Shown here: piece by piece, positions 9,609 to 18,788 of the stretch | Numbering within the stretch: position 1 is the first letter of the stretch | How the letters are laid out: every line of letters starts with the position of its first letter | DNA from: Parvibaculaceae bacterium Mf 1.05b.01 | GTDB lineage: Bacteria; Pseudomonadota; Alphaproteobacteria; Parvibaculales; Parvibaculaceae | Direction: 5' to 3' | Length of the DNA: 64,000 bases | Assembly (NCBI GenBank): GCA_000509225.1 | Contig: BAOK01000001.1 | Span: 1,674,001 to 1,738,000, forward strand | Position numbers and translations under genes: made by a program | The notes under the pieces: model-generated | Told to the model about the DNA's origin: nothing | What the model saw: only the letters and a program-made list of their open reading frames with translations | Database searches by the model: none

Positions 9609-9706
9609 TGGCCTGTCCGCTCCTCAATCCTCATCTGGTTGACCAGAACCTGCAATTTGTGACTTCATATTGCAGAATAAGAGGTGGTGTGAGGATAGGG
9701 GATAGA

Positions 9707-10336
9707 ATGAATTTGTCACGATTACTGTTGGGAGGGCGTGCCGCAGCTAGGATCGCCCTCGCCGGGCTGTTTGCGGTTTCACTGGTGGCGTGTTTTCCCA
9801 CATCCGAGCACCCGATCGCGCTCAACGGGGAAACCCAGGTCCCCGCCATCTTTTCAGGCATTTGGGAGGGCGGCCTTGGTGACGGTAAAGCAACCCTCAT
9901 TTTCATGGAGGGTGCCGAAGATGCAGCCCCCTCCCCGCGGTTCACGGGGCTCATCATTCGTCACAGAGAGGGCAAACCTTCCATCAATGAAGGCTGGATT
10001 GAGTTTGAGGCAGAGGCTGCCGACATCCGGGGAGAGATTTTTCTTTCCGCTCTTCTCAAGCGCCTTGATGGCAAGCCAGCTGAGGCGGACGAGGAAGGAT
10101 ATTATCTGTTTCGCATTCAGATGACTGGTGACGAAATGTCGGTCACGACCCTTGATGACCGTGTCATGGTCGAGCTGCTCAACCGAGGGGCCCTCGACGG
10201 CACCATATCCAGCACTGTCGGACTTCAGGTTATCCGGATCACGTCAGATAGTATTGGCCTGCGCGCGTTCCTGGTGAACGCGGACCTGGATGAGGTCTTT
10301 TCCGAACCATTTGCGCGCTTTACTCGTCAGCAGTAG
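9707..10336 (+). CDS. Putative lipoprotein of unknown function
   Basis: 209 residues. The ATG at 9707 was chosen over one at 9608 because it opens a canonical lipoprotein signal: basic start, hydrophobic core, lipobox LVAC with Cys26. The mature part looks beta-rich (repeated short strands, IWEGGLGDGKATLIFMEG) and hints at a small barrel. No known family was recognised. The gene is transcribed opposite to the ccm genes around it, its 3' end overlaps that of ccmI by 17 bases, and its start is divergent from the chitosanase-like gene. Confidence 0.75.
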   Translation: MNLSRLLLGGRAAARIALAGLFAVSLVACFPTSEHPIALNGETQVPAIFSGIWEGGLGDGKATLIFMEGAEDAAPSPRFTGLIIRHREGKPSINEGWIEFEAEAADIRGEIFLSALLKRLDGKPAEADEEGYYLFRIQMTGDEMSVTTLDDRVMVELLNRGALDGTISSTVGLQVIRITSDSIGLRAFLVNADLDEVFSEPFARFTRQQ

Positions 10337-11198
10337 GTGCGTTTTGGGTCGCCAGGATGTTTTCGGCGGCGCGAATCTGAGCTTCCACGGCGGCAGCCCA
10401 GGGGGCTCCCTCTGGCGCTTCTGCTAACAAGACCTTCCAGTCCGCCAGTGCGTCTGCAATATCGCCGCGTTGCGCTTTGGCCAGTGCAAGATAGAAACGG
10501 GCCCTCGCATGTGTCGGGTCTTCCCCTAACGCCGCCTCAAAGGCCTGCCGAGCCGGCGGCGGCACCATACCATCTCCGGACAAAGTCAGCGCTTCACCAA
10601 GCCCCGCAAGTGCATCGGCGTCGCGGCCTTCGAGTTGCATGACCGTCCCGAAAGCATTGATCGCATCGCTGTAGCGACCCAGCTGCATATAGACCGGTGC
10701 AATCAACCGCCAGCCCGTTGCATCATCTGGTTCCTGCTTGAGTTGTTCTTCCAGGCGCGCAACCAGACCCTCAACGGGCAGCTGATCAAGAGGTTGCTCC
10801 AACCTTTCGGCATAGGGCTGCCCGGGCAGCCCAGGCGACCCCATTGCGAGATAGGTAGCCAGGACACACAGGGGCAATACGCCAGCAATTGCCGTCAAAA
10901 GTATTTTGCCGCGTCCAGCGCGCATAATGCCTGGCTCTTCTGCCTCATTGTCGGCAGCTGCGAGCAAACGCCGGGAAATTTCGATCCGCGCAGATGCGGC
11001 TTCGGTTGCAGGCAAAATCCCTTTCTCAACATCCCTGTCGAGCTCTTCCAATTGGTCCTGATAGACGGCGATGCCTGCTTCGCGAGATCCATGGGCCTTC
11101 CCCTCGCCGAGTACCGTCCTCAGAATGTATGCGATTGTTGCAGCGGTAACCGCGGCAAACAGAAGCCAAAGCAGCATCTCTTGGGAGCTTAGGGGCAC
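10320..11198 (-). CDS. ccmI: Cytochrome c biogenesis protein CcmI (CycH)
   Basis: An apocytochrome c chaperone of the haem-ligation complex, 292 residues. TM1 is at about 9-28, then a cytoplasmic CcmI-N domain with the typical YQDQLEELDRDVEKG and ISRRLLAA stretches, TM2 at about 98-118, and a periplasmic TPR region with repeats near 150-250 (ATGWRLIAPVYMQLGRYSDA and DADALAGLGEALTLSGDG). The start could be TTG 11204, GTG 11198 or ATG 11177. GTG is taken because a GGAG lies 7 bases upstream. It would normally be followed by ccmE; here two unrelated genes lie between. Confidence 0.93.
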   Translation of the reverse strand: MPLSSQEMLLWLLFAAVTAATIAYILRTVLGEGKAHGSREAGIAVYQDQLEELDRDVEKGILPATEAASARIEISRRLLAAADNEAEEPGIMRAGRGKILLTAIAGVLPLCVLATYLAMGSPGLPGQPYAERLEQPLDQLPVEGLVARLEEQLKQEPDDATGWRLIAPVYMQLGRYSDAINAFGTVMQLEGRDADALAGLGEALTLSGDGMVPPPARQAFEAALGEDPTHARARFYLALAKAQRGDIADALADWKVLLAEAPEGAPWAAAVEAQIRAAENILATQNAPTADE

Positions 11199-11325
11199 CG
11201 GCAATCTCCAGCACAGGGTGGGTTCAGGTCTGTGGTGTCGATTGTATAAAGGGTCCGTCCGCTCGCGTCACCCTATGGCCGTGCTCTGAAAGCCCAACCG
11301 CCTGCCCCGATAATTCGCAGCGCGC

Positions 11326-13167
11326 TCAGGCGCTCACTATTTCAGGTTCATTTTGATCGGCCGGTGCGTCAATTCGTTCCAGGGGAAGATCGATCAGGAC
11401 ACTTGTCCCTTCGCCCCTTGCGCTTTCAATTGTCAGCTGCCCACCATGGAGTTCTGTCAGGCGCCTGGCCAGTGGGAGTCCCAGGCCGGTGCCTTCATAG
11501 GTGCGGGTCAGCGTGCCATCAATCTGACGGAAAGGCTCCAGCGCTTCTGGAATATCTTCCGGTGCCATTCCAATGCCCTGGTCGATCACTGCAATCCGCA
11601 ACGCAGTATCCGTCTCCGTCACGTTAACGCGGACGGTGGTTTTCTCTCGGGAGAACTTAACCGCGTTGGATAGAAGGTTGATCAGGATCTGCTTCAGCGC
11701 ACGCTCGTCACAATTCACTCCCAGACCGCTCTTAACCGACCTTTCAAGTTTCACACCGGCCTGGTCGGCCCGCGTGGCAACGATCCGCATCACCGTGTCA
11801 ATCGTGTCTTCTAGGCTCACGATTTCTTCTGCCAGCTCGAACTTGTCTGCCTCGATCTTGGACAGGTCCAAAATGTCATTGATGATGTTCAGAAGATGAA
11901 TGCCGGAGCTATGAATGTCCTGCGCATATTCCTTGTATCGATCATTCCCAAGTGCGCCGTAAATCTCGCGGTCCAATGCTTCGGAAAATCCAATGATTGC
12001 ATTCAGCGGTGTCCGCAGCTCATGGCTCATATTGGCGAGAAATTCTGTTTTTGAGCGGTTCGCAGAGTCTGCCACATCGCGGGCATCGCGGAGGCGCTCT
12101 TCTTCTTCACGCCGATGAGTGATGTCATGTAGCGCAATCAGGATCGTCGGCGCTCCGCGATAGCGCATCGCTGAACTGGTCACGTTCACCCAAAGATGGC
12201 GACCATCTGCTGACTCAATGGCAATTTCCGCTGGTTCGCGGGCGCTTAAAAAGGTCTTCACATCCTCAAAGCGATTTTCCACCATGCGGGCTTCAATGAC
12301 TTTTTGAAGATCCAGTGTCTTCATCTCTTCCGGGCGAACGCCGAGCAGGTCACATGCAGCTCTGTTTCCGAGCTGGATTTTCGTTTCGCCAGGATGGACG
12401 AGAACCAAGGGCAAGGGTGCCGCGCGGAAAACGCCTTCAAAGCTGCGTTCATTGGCCCGTGCTTCGGTCTCAGCGACCTGTCGCTCGGCTATTTCTTCGG
12501 CCAAACGCCCAGCCATGGTTTTGTGGTGTTCCATCGACAGATATTCGGTCCGACGCAACCTGCCCCATAACCGTCCCAACTGGATGCCGACAAAATTCAC
12601 CGTCACGCACATTACGGACAATACAAGCAATCCATAGAGCGAGATATCCGGCGTAAAGCCGATGGTCACAATAAGAGCAGCGCTACAGACCACACCTACC
12701 AGAGCATTCAAATGCAACCGGTTGGGCACCGCGATATAGTAGGTGAAAAGGATGACTATTGTTGCCACCGCCATATCGCGGACCGGCGACGTGCCGACAA
12801 TCGACGACATGAGGAACACAGTGAAGAGATAAATCTGCGTAAAGGAAACGCTTGCATAAAAAGCCTTAGGATCTCTTCCGTCCGAAAACAGAACCACGGG
12901 CACAAAGGCGACAATGAGCGTCAGCACACGCAGGGCAAGGAGCTGCAGAAAGGCTTGAGAATATCCGAGCGTTATATAGTCAACGCCAGCTGCAACCATA
13001 AACACGAGCCCGGCCAACATCACAGCGCGGCTCCTCGCGACAACCTCGCCCCAGGTGTCTTTCACAAAGCGCGCTTCCAGCGTCCGGTCGGCAAATTCCC
13101 CATCCCAGCGGTAAACAGGCTGGTCCGAATTTGTGTCGACCGGTTGTGTAGATATTGTTGTCGACAT
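11326..13167 (-). CDS. PAS-domain sensor histidine kinase with multi-TM N terminus
   Basis: 613 residues. About six TM helices (roughly 45-205) form an N-terminal membrane sensor. A coiled segment follows, then a PAS domain (about 250-350, FEGVFRAAPLPLVLVH, ending in ALHDITHRREEEE), HisKA with the acceptor His in FLANMSHELRTPLNAI (about residue 380), and HATPase_c (LINLLSNAVKFS, DQGIGM, GTGLGLPLA). The H-box is of the PleC/DivJ kind common in alphaproteobacteria. No receiver domain or partner regulator is adjacent, so this is an orphan kinase. A GTG 9 bases upstream is an alternative start. The signal is unknown. Confidence 0.9.
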   Translation of the reverse strand: MSTTISTQPVDTNSDQPVYRWDGEFADRTLEARFVKDTWGEVVARSRAVMLAGLVFMVAAGVDYITLGYSQAFLQLLALRVLTLIVAFVPVVLFSDGRDPKAFYASVSFTQIYLFTVFLMSSIVGTSPVRDMAVATIVILFTYYIAVPNRLHLNALVGVVCSAALIVTIGFTPDISLYGLLVLSVMCVTVNFVGIQLGRLWGRLRRTEYLSMEHHKTMAGRLAEEIAERQVAETEARANERSFEGVFRAAPLPLVLVHPGETKIQLGNRAACDLLGVRPEEMKTLDLQKVIEARMVENRFEDVKTFLSAREPAEIAIESADGRHLWVNVTSSAMRYRGAPTILIALHDITHRREEEERLRDARDVADSANRSKTEFLANMSHELRTPLNAIIGFSEALDREIYGALGNDRYKEYAQDIHSSGIHLLNIINDILDLSKIEADKFELAEEIVSLEDTIDTVMRIVATRADQAGVKLERSVKSGLGVNCDERALKQILINLLSNAVKFSREKTTVRVNVTETDTALRIAVIDQGIGMAPEDIPEALEPFRQIDGTLTRTYEGTGLGLPLARRLTELHGGQLTIESARGEGTSVLIDLPLERIDAPADQNEPEIVSA

Positions 13168-13389
13168 GGTGCTCACTCAACTCAATGCAGGCTCAAGGCC
13201 TTCACTAAACCCCCGCTTTCCCAGCGCTTGCCGAGAGTAACCGCTGGACCGAAAAGATTTGGTTATGGCGAAAGAACAATTTTCATTAAAAAACGGTGGA
13301 TCTGCGCGGGAGCGATCGAGAGCGCTATAGTGAGTTTCTGTTAACGATACGGGCCGCGATTCCCCGCGGTTTCCATAGGGAGTGATGAC

Positions 13390-14592
13390 GTGTCAGGGGT
13401 TTTAGACGGCATAAAAGTATTGGATTTTGGGCGCTATATCGCAGGGCCCTATTGCGCGACCCTGCTTGCAGATATGGGCGCAGACGTGATCCGCATCGAA
13501 AAACGCGAAGGGAGCGAGGACAGGTTTGTTCAGCCCGTCGTGCCCGATGCCGCACCAGGTGAAGGCGGTGAGGGAACCATGTTCCTTCAACTCAACCGCA
13601 ATAAGCGCGGTATGACACTGGATCCCATGTGCGACAAAGGACGGGAGATTGTCGCTCAACTTGTCGCTGAGGCCGATGTGGTGGTGGCGAACCTGCCTCC
13701 GCAGACACTTTCCGCCATGGGGCTTGATTATGAAACTCTGTCAGCCACCAACCCCAAAGTCATTCTGACAACGGTTTCGGCCTTTGGACATGGTGGTCCC
13801 TACTCAAACCGGGTTGGCTTTGATGGGGTTGCTCAGGCCATGAGCGGCGCTGCCTACCTCACCGGGCGGGCCGACGAACCCACCAAGAGCTATGCGCCCT
13901 GGGTTGATTTCGGCACGGCCGTTCTTTCTGCCTACGGAACAATGGCTGCCCTTATGGCGCGCCAGCAGACGGGCAAAGGCCAGATGGTCGAGGGTGCCCT
14001 GCTCGCGACAGCTCTTAACTTCTTCAACTTTCACCTGATCGAACAGGACCTGCGGGGCACAGACCGAACAGCTATCGGCAACCGCAGTCCCTATGCAGGT
14101 CCGGCAGACTGTGTGCAGACAAAAGACGGATGGATATTCGTTCAGGTAATCGGTGACCCTCTCTTCAAGCGGTGGGCGAAACTGATGGGAGAAGACACCT
14201 GGTTGTCAGACCCTCGGTTTTCCGATGACTTGAAGCGCGGCGAACATGGGGAGATCCTGAGCCAACGCACAGCAGATTGGGCCGCCCAATATACGATGGA
14301 AGAAGCCCTAAACATTCTGGGTGATGCCCGTATCCCTGCCGGGCCTGTCTATTCACCGGCGCAAGCGCTTGCAGACCCTCATATTCAGGCGATGAAATAT
14401 ATGACGCCGCTTGATTTCCCCGGCCTTCCCCATCCGGCACCAGTGATGGAAACACCCATTAAACTCTCAGATACGCCTGGCGGCATCAGACACCGAGCCC
14501 CCCTGCTCGGCGAGCATACGGACGCCATCCTTGCTGACCTTGGATATAGCGAGACCGCGATTGAAGAGTTGCGTGCCCAAGGTGTGATCTGA
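13390..14592 (+). CDS. CaiB/BaiF (family III) CoA transferase
   Basis: Moves CoA between acyl groups through an enzyme-bound aspartyl anhydride. 400 residues, the usual size. The family N terminus is clear (GIKVLDFGRYIAGPYCATLL, ADMGADVIRIEK), as are NLPPQTL, FGHGGPY and the catalytic Asp173 in APWVDFGTA. The start is GTG. Donor and acceptor acids cannot be told. A PLP desulfhydrase gene follows 25 bases downstream, so the two may be co-transcribed. Confidence 0.93.
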   Translation: MSGVLDGIKVLDFGRYIAGPYCATLLADMGADVIRIEKREGSEDRFVQPVVPDAAPGEGGEGTMFLQLNRNKRGMTLDPMCDKGREIVAQLVAEADVVVANLPPQTLSAMGLDYETLSATNPKVILTTVSAFGHGGPYSNRVGFDGVAQAMSGAAYLTGRADEPTKSYAPWVDFGTAVLSAYGTMAALMARQQTGKGQMVEGALLATALNFFNFHLIEQDLRGTDRTAIGNRSPYAGPADCVQTKDGWIFVQVIGDPLFKRWAKLMGEDTWLSDPRFSDDLKRGEHGEILSQRTADWAAQYTMEEALNILGDARIPAGPVYSPAQALADPHIQAMKYMTPLDFPGLPHPAPVMETPIKLSDTPGGIRHRAPLLGEHTDAILADLGYSETAIEELRAQGVI

Positions 14593-14617
14593 CTGATATT
14601 GTCGAGAGGACTTCTCC

Positions 14618-15637
14618 ATGCAGCTGCCTGATACTCTAGCTCACGTCTCGTTGACGGATGGCGCCACACCGTTGCAGGAAATGCCCCGTCTTCGGGAAGC
14701 CCTGATGGCTGACGGGCGGCCCTGTCCTCATCTCTATATCAAACGAGATGACCTAACGGGCCTGGCGGGTGGCGGCAACAAGACCCGGAAATTAGAATAT
14801 CTTGTTGGCGACGCCCTTGAAAAAGGCGCAGATACGGTCATCACCGCTGGCGCACTGCAGTCCAATCATGCGCGGCAAACTGCGGCGGCGGCGGCCAAAA
14901 CCGGCTTGGCAGCTCACCTTATTCTGTTTGAAACCGTTGGCTATGATGACCCTGCCTACAGCATGTCCGGCAATCTTCTTCTAGACACTATTCTGGGGGC
15001 TGAGGTCCATCGGCAAGCAAAAGACGCGGATGCCAGTGCCGTTTTTGAAGACGTGACCGCCAAAATCCGCGCATCGGGTGGCACGCCCTATCTCATTCCC
15101 GTTGGAGGCTCAAACGCGATCGGGTCCACCGCTTATGCTCAGGTCTTTCTTGAAATCCAAGAGCAAGGCGACGCTTTGGGACTAACCATAGATCGCATAT
15201 TCCATGCGAACGGAAGCCTGGGGACCCAAGCTGGCCTGCTCGCGGGCCGGGCACTTGCGAAGGGCGGACCCAACGTGGAGGGGGTAAGTGTTTCTAAGCC
15301 AACCCGGGAAGCTCTGCTTGAGGAACTCCTGGATATTGCCAATCAAACGTCCGAGCGCATCGGTGGCGATCCTGTCACCGAAGACGATGTGCATGTGGAT
15401 TTTCGGCACCTTGGCGACGGGTATGGACTGCCTACGGAAGGCATGGTCTCAGCGGTAGAGCTTGTCGCGCGCACCGAAGGCATATTGCTCGACCCGGTCT
15501 ATACGGGCAAAGCGATGGCAGGGATGATTGCCGCGATCCTGAATGGGGAGATTGCAGAGACAGAAACACTCGTCTTTCTGCATACCGGCGGCATGCCAGG
15601 CCTCTTCGCCTACCCGGCAGAGTTCACGCCGAAATAG
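14618..15637 (+). CDS. D-cysteine desulfhydrase / ACC-deaminase family PLP enzyme
   Basis: A fold-type II PLP enzyme of 339 residues. The PLP lysine is probably Lys55 in GGGNKTRKLEYL, the signature of the ACC deaminase/D-cysteine desulfhydrase family. TAGALQSNHARQTAAAA provides the substrate/PLP phosphate region, and GGSNAIGS and HTGGMPGLFAY are also typical. Reactions known in the family are D-cysteine to pyruvate plus sulfide and ammonia, L-cysteate desulfonation, and ACC deamination. Sequence reading cannot choose among them, though the HTGGMPG tail is closer to the desulfhydrase/CuyA branch. It lies just after a CoA transferase, with a GAGAGGA site before the ATG. Confidence 0.88.
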   Translation: MQLPDTLAHVSLTDGATPLQEMPRLREALMADGRPCPHLYIKRDDLTGLAGGGNKTRKLEYLVGDALEKGADTVITAGALQSNHARQTAAAAAKTGLAAHLILFETVGYDDPAYSMSGNLLLDTILGAEVHRQAKDADASAVFEDVTAKIRASGGTPYLIPVGGSNAIGSTAYAQVFLEIQEQGDALGLTIDRIFHANGSLGTQAGLLAGRALAKGGPNVEGVSVSKPTREALLEELLDIANQTSERIGGDPVTEDDVHVDFRHLGDGYGLPTEGMVSAVELVARTEGILLDPVYTGKAMAGMIAAILNGEIAETETLVFLHTGGMPGLFAYPAEFTPK

Positions 15638-15660
15638 CGGAGCAACGCAGCAGGCATGAA

Positions 15661-17097
15661 TCAGGCCGATGCCTGGAGGGCAACGCGTCCCCGCTTGAGC
15701 AAGGTCGCGGCCCCTGCCCGGCCCGTCAGTTGTTCAGAAACCTCTGCTGCAAATTCCAGGAAGGCTTCGGCGCGCTCTGCAGCCTCAGGTTCACAATGGC
15801 GCATCTCTTCGAGGATGGCATCTTCGTAGGTGACCATATAGGCCTCGAACTCAGGGAGCAGCTTATCAAAGGCTGCCTGGGCACCAATTGATTGCGCCAG
15901 ATCTTTGGTCTTCAGCACGAACTTGAGCTCGCGCCGAATCCGCGAGAGCTTCTCTTCGTCTGGCATATGGGATATGTCGACGCGTCTGGGTCCGGAACGA
16001 CCGAACCCGCCAATGCGCTGCAACGGAAGCGCCGCGCCCAAGTCTTTCGGGTAGTGAGCAAATTCATCACTGATGGCTGTGGAAATCACATTCCGTGCTT
16101 TCAGCAGGCGCTGCCCCCAGTTTCCGATCCTGAGCAACTCGATTTCCCGCGTAATCCCTTTTGAAAGTTCGGAGAACTCAATTATCTGCAAGTGCAGTTC
16201 TTCAAGGTCAGAGAGGCCCGGTCGAAGGTTTTCGAAATAGGAGGCAATCATCTCCAGTCGACGAATAAGACGCTCTCCAAGGATCGAAAAGTCCGTCCTT
16301 GAGATCATCGTGTCGTCGCTTTTCTGCGCCACTTTGCGCGCCAGACGAAGGATCTGCCAGGGGCAATCCAGACGCCCCATAACGGCAAGCGCTAGATAAA
16401 TCGCCCGGTCTGCATCCCGTTCGTACAGGTCATCATAGAGATCGCGCACGCCGGAGACCATTCGGTCATCAAACGCCCTAATGTGGCGTGGCACGCTTTC
16501 CTGCATCTCCTGCATCTCATCGAGGATGACAAATACATCTGCCACCTCACGGGCATCTGCAACAACGTCATAGCCACCCAACCGCGTGGCCGTCGTGTTT
16601 GCATATTTGGTATCAGTATCGCAGCGCTCTATGGCGGCGGTCATGGCAGAACCTGCAGCCTGCAGCAGCACGGTCACGGCGGCACGCAATGCTTCCTTAT
16701 CGCCACTTGCGATGTGCTTTTCTATTCTCGCCGCCATCGCGGGGAAGGTGTCTGGAATAAGCTCTTTTGTAATCCAGTTCCAGATGGGTTCGACGGAACT
16801 GCGCGGAATGAGTCCTGCTTCTTTTTCTTTGCGCTCACCGTCAAACAAAAAGTCTTCGAAAGGGGCCGTAAACAGACGCAGGTCAGTTAACGTGCCGTCG
16901 CGCTTACCTTTCATCTTGGCAAGCGCCGAACCAAGAGCCGCACGAATTTCTTCTATCGGCAGACCGAGATGTGTCGCCGGAAGCGTTCCACTTTCGACAG
17001 CATCCATCAGCTTCACCGCTGCCGGCGGAGGCAGGTCCGATAGAAACTGTCTCAATGCATCGGTCTTGGTCACAACCAACCTTCCAAATTGCTCCAT
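15661..17097 (-). CDS. Conserved helical protein of unknown function
   Basis: 478 residues from the ATG at 17097. An upstream frame to 17244 reads through a Cys/Pro-rich stretch that does not look like protein. The product is almost entirely alpha-helical and charged, with no signal peptide or TM. Notable stretches are LRQFLSDLPPPAAVKLMDAV at the start, VADVFVILDEMQEMQE mid-protein and a C-terminal KLSRIRRELKFVLKTKDLAQ. The helical character suggests a cytosolic or scaffold protein. No function can be given. The gene is convergent with the desulfhydrase and separated from the upstream thiolase by a clear terminator, so it has its own promoter. Confidence 0.75.
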   Translation of the reverse strand: MEQFGRLVVTKTDALRQFLSDLPPPAAVKLMDAVESGTLPATHLGLPIEEIRAALGSALAKMKGKRDGTLTDLRLFTAPFEDFLFDGERKEKEAGLIPRSSVEPIWNWITKELIPDTFPAMAARIEKHIASGDKEALRAAVTVLLQAAGSAMTAAIERCDTDTKYANTTATRLGGYDVVADAREVADVFVILDEMQEMQESVPRHIRAFDDRMVSGVRDLYDDLYERDADRAIYLALAVMGRLDCPWQILRLARKVAQKSDDTMISRTDFSILGERLIRRLEMIASYFENLRPGLSDLEELHLQIIEFSELSKGITREIELLRIGNWGQRLLKARNVISTAISDEFAHYPKDLGAALPLQRIGGFGRSGPRRVDISHMPDEEKLSRIRRELKFVLKTKDLAQSIGAQAAFDKLLPEFEAYMVTYEDAILEEMRHCEPEAAERAEAFLEFAAEVSEQLTGRAGAATLLKRGRVALQASA

Positions 17098-17209
17098 CGC
17101 AGGCGGTTGCGTCGTGCAGCCGCGCGGGCACCCGGACCGGGAGCATCCCAAACTTAGTATTATGGTCTCATGTTTAACAATCTGTTCACAAAAGGAGAAC
17201 TCAGGCACG

Positions 17210-17240
17210 AAAAAGGCCGCAGAAACAGGGTTCTGCGGCC
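17210..17240 (-). terminator. Rho-independent terminator of the thiolase gene
   Basis: On the minus strand a 10-bp perfect stem (GGCCGCAGAA with TTCTGCGGCC) closes a 6-base loop and is followed by a run of five T. It starts 26 bases past the thiolase stop. The shape is textbook for intrinsic termination. Confidence 0.9.
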
Positions 17241-17265
17241 TCAATTCAGCAAAATGCGCGTTTGT

Positions 17266-18504
17266 TTAGTTCATGCGCTCAATGATGACCGCTGGTGCCA
17301 TGCCGCCAGCAGCGCACATGGTCACGAGGCCGAACTGTTTGTCCTGGCGTTCCAGCTCATCAAGCATCGTCCCGACGAGGATAGAGCCCGTCGCACCAAT
17401 TGGATGGCCGAGAGCCATTGCGCCGCCGTTTACGTTCACTTTTTCGCGGTCAAGATCCAGATCGCGGATGAACTTTTCGGTCACGACTGAGAAGGCTTCA
17501 TTGATTTCGAAGAGATCAATGTCTTCGATTTTCATGTTGGCCTTCGCAAGTACTTTCTTCGCTGCAGGAACAGGTGCGTTCAGCATCAGCGTTGGACTGT
17601 CGCCCATGTTGCACATTGCTACAATCCGTGCCCGTGGCTTCATGCCATTGGCTTTTGCATATTCTGGTGAGGCCAGAAGCAAAGCAGCTGCGCCATCAAC
17701 CACACCCGAGGAGTTACCCGCATGGTGAACGTGGTTGATCTTCAGGTCAGGATATTTAGCAAGAACCAGCTTGCGGAAGGTTGTCCCTTCTTCATCCAAC
17801 TCAAAATCCGCAATGGCCTCGAATGAAGGCGCAAGACTGGACAGGCCTTCCATCGTTGTCTGCGGACGTGGGAACTCTTCCTTGTCGAGCGCAAGCGTAC
17901 CGTCTTCGTGATAGACCGGCACCAGGCCTTTGTCGAAATGACCGCCTTTGATCGCCGCGTCAGCACGCTGCTGGCTTACCAGCGCAAGTTCATCGAGTGC
18001 TTCACGGGGAATGTTTTCCAGTGTTGCGATCGCATCTGCGCAGACACCCTGGTGGGGTTGAGGGCGCTCATGGCGCAAGCGCTTATTGCCATTGTCCATG
18101 AACGGCGAACCGCCTTTATTCATGCTGCCAAAAAGCGACATCATTTCCGTGCCGCCAGCAATGGTCATGTCTTCCATGCCGGACATGATGTTAGCTGCTG
18201 CGATATTCACTGATGTGATACCAGAGCCGCAGAAACGGTCGAGGGTCATCGCACTTGAACGCACGTCATAGCCCGCATCCAATGCTGCCATGCGGCCCAG
18301 GTCACCAGACTGCGGACCCTTCTGAGAGCTTGTGCCCCAGATGATGTCGTCGACTTCTTCTGTCTTGATGTCGTTGCGCTCTTTCAGCGCTTTCAGGACA
18401 GTGGCGCCAAGCTGTTGCGGGTGGATTTCCGCCAGCGCGCCCTTGCCTACTTTGCCGATGCCGCGCGGTGTGCGGCAGGCGTCGATAATCCATGCGTCAG
18501 ACAT
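17266..18504 (-). CDS. Acetyl-CoA C-acetyltransferase (thiolase)
   Basis: Condenses or cleaves acyl-CoA (thiolase II or degradative thiolase). 412 residues with the full active site: acyl-accepting Cys92 in LDRFCGSG, His in NEAFSVV-context and in ALGHPIGATG, and the deprotonating Cys in TMCAAGG near the C terminus. The order and spacing are normal. Family members act in fatty-acid beta-oxidation or in polyhydroxybutyrate synthesis. The nearby acyl-CoA dehydrogenases and CoA transferase favour a catabolic role, but this is inference. Transcription ends at a strong terminator just downstream, and imperfect repeats lie upstream of the start. Confidence 0.95.
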   Translation of the reverse strand: MSDAWIIDACRTPRGIGKVGKGALAEIHPQQLGATVLKALKERNDIKTEEVDDIIWGTSSQKGPQSGDLGRMAALDAGYDVRSSAMTLDRFCGSGITSVNIAAANIMSGMEDMTIAGGTEMMSLFGSMNKGGSPFMDNGNKRLRHERPQPHQGVCADAIATLENIPREALDELALVSQQRADAAIKGGHFDKGLVPVYHEDGTLALDKEEFPRPQTTMEGLSSLAPSFEAIADFELDEEGTTFRKLVLAKYPDLKINHVHHAGNSSGVVDGAAALLLASPEYAKANGMKPRARIVAMCNMGDSPTLMLNAPVPAAKKVLAKANMKIEDIDLFEINEAFSVVTEKFIRDLDLDREKVNVNGGAMALGHPIGATGSILVGTMLDELERQDKQFGLVTMCAAGGMAPAVIIERMN

Positions 18505-18527
18505 GTTTCTTACCCTTTTTGTTTAGA

Positions 18528-18610
18528 ACAGATTGGCCCATTCTTAATTCCAGACAATCCGGCTTCTTTCGGACAGTCTGGCTTATTTCGAACAGTTTGG
18601 ATAATGGGTT
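18528..18610 (-). promoter_or_regulatory. Imperfect repeats upstream of the thiolase gene
   Basis: Four copies of a motif close to ACAGTNTGGC (plus-strand reading) start at 18528, 18554, 18573 and 18592. The last three are spaced exactly 19 bases apart and share the extension TTATTTCG-like. They lie 24-106 bases before the thiolase ATG. Phased repeats at this place suggest binding sites for a regulator. No regulator gene is adjacent, and the assignment is inference. Confidence 0.4.
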
Positions 18611-18788
18611 CCGGCCTGCCTCGCAACAGGTCTCGGACCGGCTTTTTGATTGACGCAGGGGCGACGTAGTGCCGATCTGGAAAAAACTTCAGCGCCTGTG
18701 GAGAGAATGCGCTGTTTTTCGCCAAAATCTGTCAAAACAGGTACATTGACCGCAATAAGGACCCCCCTTTTCGGGCGTGGAGGCATAT

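Noticed and set aside
18510-18725. A 71-codon minus-strand frame upstream of the thiolase
   Set aside because: It overlaps the repeat block, reads low-complexity Pro/Lys-rich sequence and has no ribosome site.
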